In this document: one piece after another, positions 15,701 through 19,361 of the stretch | Layout: every line of letters begins with the position of its first letter | Numbering within the stretch: position 1 is the first letter of the stretch | Assembly: GCF_000961885.1 (NCBI RefSeq) | Contig: NZ_JZKH01000120.1 | Location: 1-19,361 of the forward strand | Reading direction: 5' to 3' | DNA length: 19,361 nt | Source of the DNA: Streptomyces rubellomurinus | Lineage (GTDB): Bacteria > Actinomycetota > Actinomycetes > Streptomycetales > Streptomycetaceae | The notes under the pieces: generated by a model | What the model was told of the DNA's origin: nothing | What the model saw: the letters and a program-made list of their open reading frames with translations, nothing else | Database searches by the model: none | Made by a program: the position numbers and the translations under genes

Positions 15701-18700
15701 AGGCCGCCGCCGAGGTCCACCGGCTCGTCGGCGCGGCTCTGCCAGGCGAGCATCACCTGGAACAGCGGGTGCCGGGCGAGCGAGCGGGGCGGGTTGAGCT
15801 CCTCGACCAGGCGGTCGAAGGGCAGGTCGGCGTGTTCGTGGGCGGCGAGGACGGTGTCGCGGACGCGGGTGAGCAGCTCGCGGTAGGTCGGGTCGCCGGA
15901 GGTGTCGGTGCGCAGGACGACGGAGTTGACGAAGTAGCCGACGAGGTCGGCGGTCTGCTCGTCGTCGCGCCCGGCGACGGGGGTGCCCACGGGGATGTCG
16001 GTGCCGCAGCCGTGCCGGGTGAGCAGGGCGGCGAGTCCGGCCTGGACGGCCATGAAGACGGTGCTGCCGGCGGCGCCGGCGAGGGCGGCGAGGGCGGCGT
16101 GGGTGGCCGGGTCGAGGGTGAAGGGCGCGGTGGCGCCGTGGTGTCCGGCGACGGCGGGGCGGGGGCGGTCGGTGGGCAGTTCCAGCTGGTCGGGCAGCCC
16201 GGCGAGGGCTGCGCGCCAGTACGCGGACTGTCGGACGGCGAGCGGTCCGGGCTTGTCGGCCGTGCCGAGCAGGTCGCGCTGGCGGGCCGCGTGGTCGAGG
16301 AACTGGACGGCTGACGGCGGGAGTTCGGGGGCGTGGCGGGCGTGCCGGGCGGTGTAGGCGGCGGCCAGGTCGCGGACGAGCGGGGTGGTGGAGGCGCCGT
16401 CGCTCGCGATGTGGTGGAGCAGCAGGAGCAGGGTGTGCCGCGCGGGCCCCTCCTCGAACAGAGTGGCGCGCAGCGGCGGTTCGCTCACCAGGTCGAAGGG
16501 GTGCTGGACGGCTTCGGCCAACTCGCCGGTGCCGTGGTGCAGTTCGACGGGCGTGGCGGGCAGCACCCGCTGGTACGGGGTGCCGTCCGGCTGCTCGCCG
16601 TAGACGGTGCGCAGGATCTCGTGCCGGGCGGTGAGGTCGCCGAGGGCGAGGGTGAGGGCGGTGCGGTCGAGCGGGCCGGTGAGGGTGAGGGCGAGCGGGA
16701 TGTTGTAGGTGGGGTTGGGGCCCTGGAGGCGGTGCAGGAACCAGAGTCCGCGCTGGGCGGGTGAGAGCGGCATCCGCTCGGTGCGCGGCACGGGCTCCAG
16801 GGCGGGGCGCGGTTCGGCGGCAGGGGTGGTGTCGTCGCGGTCGAGCAGCGCGGCCAGCGCGGCGGGGGTGGGGTGGCGGAAGACGTCGGCGAAGGCGACG
16901 GGCACGGCGAGGGTGTCGCGCAGTCGGGCGGCGAGGCGGCCGGCGAGCAGGGAGTGGCCGCCGAGGTCGAAGAAGGAGGTGTCGCGGCCGGGCGGTTCGG
17001 GCAGGGCGAGGAGTTCGGCGAACAGGGCGCAGACCTGCTCCTCCCGCGGGGTGGCGGCGGGTTCGCCGGTGGCGGTGGTGCCGGGTTCGGGCAGGGCGCG
17101 GTGGTCGAGCTTGTCGTGGGCGGTGCGCGGGAGTTCGTCGAGCAGCAGGACGGCGTCGGGGACGAGTGGGGCGGGCAGCCGTTCGGCGAGGGCGGCGCGT
17201 AGCGCGTCCGGGTGCGGGGTGGCGCCGGGGGCGGGGACGGCGTAGCCGAGCAGCCGCTTGCCGTGCGGGCCGGGGCGGGCGATCACCACGGCCTGGGCGA
17301 CGCCGGGGAGTTGGGCGAGGGCCGCGGCGGCCTCGGCGGGTTCGACCCGGAAGCCGCGGATCTTGACCTGGTCGTCGGCGCGGCCGAGGAATTCGAGGGT
17401 GCCGTCCGGGCGGCGGCGGGCGAGGTCGCCGGTGCGGTACATCCGGCTGCCGGGCGGGCCGTAGGGGTCGGCGGTGAAGCGTTCGGCGGTGAGGTCGGGG
17501 CGGCCGAGGTAGCCGCGGGCCAGGCAGGCGCCGGCGACGTGGAGTTCGCCGATCGCGCCCTCGGGGACGGGGCGCAGCGCGCCGTCGAGGACGTAGGCGC
17601 GGGAGCCGCGCACCACCCGGCCGGTGGGGGTGCCGTCCGGGCCGGGTGTCCAGGCGTAGGCGTCGACGGTGGTCTCGGTGGGGCCGTACAGGTCGACGGG
17701 GTGCACGCCGGGGGTGGCGGCGAGGCGCCGCCAGAGGGCGGGCGGGGTGGCTTCGCCGCCGACCGCGATGACGGCGGGGTGGTGCCGGCCTTCGTCCAAC
17801 AGGCCTTCGGCGAGGAGGACTTCGAGGTAGGAGGGGGTGACGTCGAGGTAGTCGACGCGTTCGCGGTCGAGGTGGGCGATGAGGGCGGCGGGGTCGCGGT
17901 AGGCGGCGTCGTCGAGCAGGTGGAGTTCGTGGCCGTGGACCATCCACAGCACCGGGTCCCAGGAGGCGTCGAAGGCGAAGGAGGCGCTGTGGGCGACGCG
18001 CAGGCGCTCGCGGCCGGTGCGGCGGACGGCGGGGGCGATGTGGTCCTCGCCGTGGCCGGCGTGCAGGTTGGCGAGCGAGGCGTGGGTGACGACGACGCCC
18101 TTGGGGCGGCCGGTGGAGCCGGAGGTGTGCAGGATGTAGGCGGGGTCGGCGAGCCGGGGGGCGGGGAGGGGGGCGGCGGGGTCGTTCTCGGCGCCCTCGG
18201 TGTGCGGGGCGTCCTGGGGCCGTACGGTGGGCACGTGCGGCGGCAGGCCGAGGCCGGCGAGGGCGTCGGCGGCGCCGATCGCGCAGACCGGGCGGGCGTC
18301 GTCGAGGACGGCGGCGAGCCGCTGCGCGGGGTGGGCGAGGTCGAGGCTGACGCAGGCGCCGCCGGCCTTGAGCACGGCGAGCATGGCGACGAGGGTGTCG
18401 GTGCCGCGCGGCAGGGCGATGGCGACGGGCGCGCCGGCCCGGACGCCGTGGGCGGCCAGGCGGTGGGCGAGGCGGTCGGCGGCGGCGTCGAGTTCGGCGA
18501 AGGTGAGGGCGGTGGCACCGCTGCGGACGGCGACGGCGTCCGGGGTGCGGGCGGCCTGGGCGGCGAAGAGTTCGGGCAGGGTGCGGTCGACGGGCGGTTC
18601 GTCGCGGCCCTCGGTGGCGCGCCGGATGCCCTCGGCGTCGAGCAGGTCGATCCGGGCGATCGGGGTGTCCGGGGCGGTGAGCAGGAGGTCGGCGAGGGCG

Positions 18701-19361
18701 TCGAGGTGGCGCAGCAGGCCGTCGCGGTGGGCGGCGAGCGAGGCGGTGTCGTAGCGGGCCGGGTCGGCGTCGAGGGTGAGGCGCAGGGCGCCTGCGGGGC
18801 CGGGTGAGACGTTCAGGGCGAGGTCGTCGACGGGGCCGGCGGCGAGGTTGCGGACGGTGCCGGGCAGGCCGGCCAGGTCGAGGTCGCCCTCGAAGGCCTT
18901 GATGTTGACGACCGGGCCGTACAGGGCGCGCCGTTCGCCGGTCAGGCCGAGGTCGCGGCGCAGGTCCTCCAGCGGGTAGCGCTGGTGGCGGCGGGTGGCG
19001 CGCAGTTCGCGGACGACCCGGCGCAGCAGTGCCTCGGCGGTGTCGGCGGGGCGGACGGCCAGGCGCAGCGGGAGGATGTTGGCGGTGGCGACGGGGGTGC
19101 GCAGGGCGGCGGGGCCGCGGCGGTTGGCGAGCGGGAGGCCGAGCAGGACGTCCTCGGTGCCGGTGAGGCGGTGCAGGTAGCCGGCGGTGGCGGCGAGGAG
19201 GAGTTCGGCCCAGGTGGCGCGGGCGGCGTGGGCGGCGCGTTCCAGGCGGTCGCGGGTGCCGGCGGGGAGGTCGGCGGTGAGGCGCAGGGGGGGTGATGCG
19301 ACCGGGGTGGCGGCTCCGGTGCCGGCTCCGGTGGCGGGGGTGGCGGCTTCGGTGCTGGGGG
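12763..19361 (-). CDS. Dimodular siderophore NRPS (C)-A-T-C-A-T-TE, 5' end off window
   Basis: The frame is open from the right edge to TGA 12763; 2198 residues are visible, numbered here from the edge. C1 (to ~235, N-terminal half missing) has EntF/DhbF-like marks: [22 protein letters not shown] (123-128), [17 protein letters not shown] and GPVDDLAL. A1 (~255-760) has [12 protein letters not shown] from 410 and Lys750; its specificity code by eye is DADDAGLVDK. T1 has LGGHS with Ser803. C2 (~860-1295) has an intact HHIASDG (982-988). A2 (~1320-1835) has [11 protein letters not shown] from 1476 and code DFWNVGMVHK, a threonine-type code. T2 has Ser1885. The TE (~1930-2198) has GWSTG with Ser2021, Asp2048 and His2172. 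There is no epimerase domain. Family knowledge then predicts an aryl-capped dipeptide that is trimerised and cyclised by the TE. MbtH and an exporter follow in the same operon. The promoter is off the window. Confidence 0.95.
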   Translation of the reverse strand, partial: PSTEAATPATGAGTGAATPVASPPLRLTADLPAGTRDRLERAAHAARATWAELLLAATAGYLHRLTGTEDVLLGLPLANRRGPAALRTPVATANILPLRLAVRPADTAEALLRRVVRELRATRRHQRYPLEDLRRDLGLTGERRALYGPVVNIKAFEGDLDLAGLPGTVRNLAAGPVDDLALNVSPGPAGALRLTLDADPARYDTASLAAHRDGLLRHLDALADLLLTAPDTPIARIDLLDAEGIRRATEGRDEPPVDRTLPELFAAQAARTPDAVAVRSGATALTFAELDAAADRLAHRLAAHGVRAGAPVAIALPRGTDTLVAMLAVLKAGGACVSLDLAHPAQRLAAVLDDARPVCAIGAADALAGLGLPPHVPTVRPQDAPHTEGAENDPAAPLPAPRLADPAYILHTSGSTGRPKGVVVTHASLANLHAGHGEDHIAPAVRRTGRERLRVAHSASFAFDASWDPVLWMVHGHELHLLDDAAYRDPAALIAHLDRERVDYLDVTPSYLEVLLAEGLLDEGRHHPAVIAVGGEATPPALWRRLAATPGVHPVDLYGPTETTVDAYAWTPGPDGTPTGRVVRGSRAYVLDGALRPVPEGAIGELHVAGACLARGYLGRPDLTAERFTADPYGPPGSRMYRTGDLARRRPDGTLEFLGRADDQVKIRGFRVEPAEAAAALAQLPGVAQAVVIARPGPHGKRLLGYAVPAPGATPHPDALRAALAERLPAPLVPDAVLLLDELPRTAHDKLDHRALPEPGTTATGEPAATPREEQVCALFAELLALPEPPGRDTSFFDLGGHSLLAGRLAARLRDTLAVPVAFADVFRHPTPAALAALLDRDDTTPAAEPRPALEPVPRTERMPLSPAQRGLWFLHRLQGPNPTYNIPLALTLTGPLDRTALTLALGDLTARHEILRTVYGEQPDGTPYQRVLPATPVELHHGTGELAEAVQHPFDLVSEPPLRATLFEEGPARHTLLLLLHHIASDGASTTPLVRDLAAAYTARHARHAPELPPSAVQFLDHAARQRDLLGTADKPGPLAVRQSAYWRAALAGLPDQLELPTDRPRPAVAGHHGATAPFTLDPATHAALAALAGAAGSTVFMAVQAGLAALLTRHGCGTDIPVGTPVAGRDDEQTADLVGYFVNSVVLRTDTSGDPTYRELLTRVRDTVLAAHEHADLPFDRLVEELNPPRSLARHPLFQVMLAWQSRADEPVDLGGGLTAEIAAIPSGTAKFDLTLNAGERPGGGIGGFLEYRTDLFDAATAEALCDRLARLLTAAATAPDTPIGRLPLISDEERHRALVEWNGEPAPSPPDATPPDVTLPDLFDAAAAANPHAVAVSCDGEQLDYTELSARAERLARRLAARGIGPGTIVALALPRSVRLVVALLAVAKSGAAYLPLDPDYPADRLAYMLADARPAALLTDRATAPRLPAHDVPQLLVDEAEPGERPATPPGPLAQHERTRPLRAEDTAYVIYTSGSTGRPKGVPVTHRNVVRLFTATDHWFHFGADDVWTLFHSYAFDFSVWELWGALLHGGRLVVVPHLVSRDPAAFLDLLARERVTVLNQTPSAFHQLAAADRDRPGSELALRYVVFGGEALELGRLDDWYARHPENAPTLVNMYGITETTVHVSHIALDRASAAATSSSTIGVNIPDLRVYVLDQHLQPVPPGVTGEMYVAGAGLARGYLGRPDLTATRFVADPYAALFGEYGTRMYRSGDLARRRPDGVLEYFGRADQQVKLRGFRIELGEIEAVLAAHPAVADAAVVVREDAPGDQRLVAYVVGSDSGPGTSPGPSPDELRAHAAAELPAHMVPSAVVPLERLPLTANGKLDRRALPAPSAPAGAVGTGRPPRSPREQQLCELFAEALGLAAVGVDDDFFALGGHSLLAVRLAGRIRDVLGIDLGIGTLFQAPTPAGLETALSAGATAVDALDVLLPLRPAAPGRPAPLFAVHPAGGLSWCYTGLIRHLPADVPIYGLQAQGVGAATAELPLPRTLEELAAHYADRLREVQPEGPYRLLGWSTGGIIAHALAVRLQQLGQHVELLAILDAYPAEGFRELPVPDQAEALEALLTMGGFGPDDLAGQPLELDTVSALLRGAGSPLAGLDETTVAALNRIYLHTNHLVRGHDHRPFDGDVLFFRATVDTIDDTLVPELWAPYVTGRIDNTDVACSHKDMTLPDPIAHIARVIADRLDGTSDE

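Noticed and set aside
10936..16314. A 1792-codon open frame on the plus strand opposite Uma2, MFS, MbtH and NRPS
   Set aside because: It covers four well-supported minus-strand genes, including all MFS and MbtH motifs, and encodes only Gly/Glu/Ala/Val-rich sequence. It is a codon-bias artefact.
18384..18385. NRPS beginning at the ATG at 18384
   Set aside because: This Met lies inside A1, in the [13 protein letters not shown] motif. The same frame stays open to the right edge and encodes the rest of A1 and half a condensation domain, so the gene continues off the window.
17212..18807. A 531-codon plus-strand frame opposite A1 of the NRPS
   Set aside because: It is a low-complexity antisense shadow; the minus strand here shows intact adenylation core motifs.
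12763..19361. An epimerase domain or a third module inside the visible NRPS
   Set aside because: After T1 there is only one condensation domain with an intact HHIASDG and the VGYFVN motif of ordinary C domains, and T2 leads straight into the TE. The A10 Lys of each A domain is followed by one carrier domain.

Overview
The window is uniformly very GC-rich, with strong GC bias at third codon positions, Shine-Dalgarno-led GTG and ATG starts and no TTA codon that I could find. Together with a DmdR/IdeR-type iron box, this points to an actinomycete, most likely Streptomyces, Kitasatospora or a relative. Genus and chemistry are inferred from memory of protein families, not from a search.

Layout, left to right. 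(1) Positions 1-4855, minus strand: a two-gene operon. A 285-aa DUF4132-like protein overlaps by ATGA the start of a very large protein that runs off the left edge (1333 residues visible). It looks unrelated to the rest. (2) 5117-10518: an iron-siderophore uptake unit on two divergent arms. Leftward are a lipoprotein siderophore-binding protein and an ABC ATPase. Rightward are a double-length FecCD permease fusion and a Fes-like siderophore esterase. One 19-bp iron box (7140-7158) lies between the arms and touches the permease start codon. (3) 10543-11094: a Uma2-family nuclease-like gene between two hairpins. (4) 11224-19361, minus strand: an NRPS whose 5' end is off the right edge, then MbtH, then an MFS exporter, with overlapping reading frames and a strong hairpin after the last stop.

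How the genes fit together. The NRPS reads (C)-A-T-C-A-T-TE. Its first C domain resembles EntF/DhbF, which accept a dihydroxybenzoyl starter. By eye, A1 reads DADDAGLVDK (acidic pocket, probably a basic amino acid) and A2 reads DFWNVGMVHK (threonine type). The terminal TE resembles the EntF cyclotrimerising thioesterase. This predicts a catecholate trilactone of DHB-(Arg/Lys/Orn)-Thr, i.e. griseobactin/streptobactin-like. The MFS protein would export it, the binding protein, permease and ATPase would import the ferric complex, and the esterase would open the trilactone to release iron. DHB synthesis genes (entA/B/C/E-like) are not in the window and should lie to the right.

No tRNA, rRNA, CRISPR array, insertion sequence or phage gene was seen. 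No gene-free stretch exceeds 300 bases; the longest is 4856-5116.
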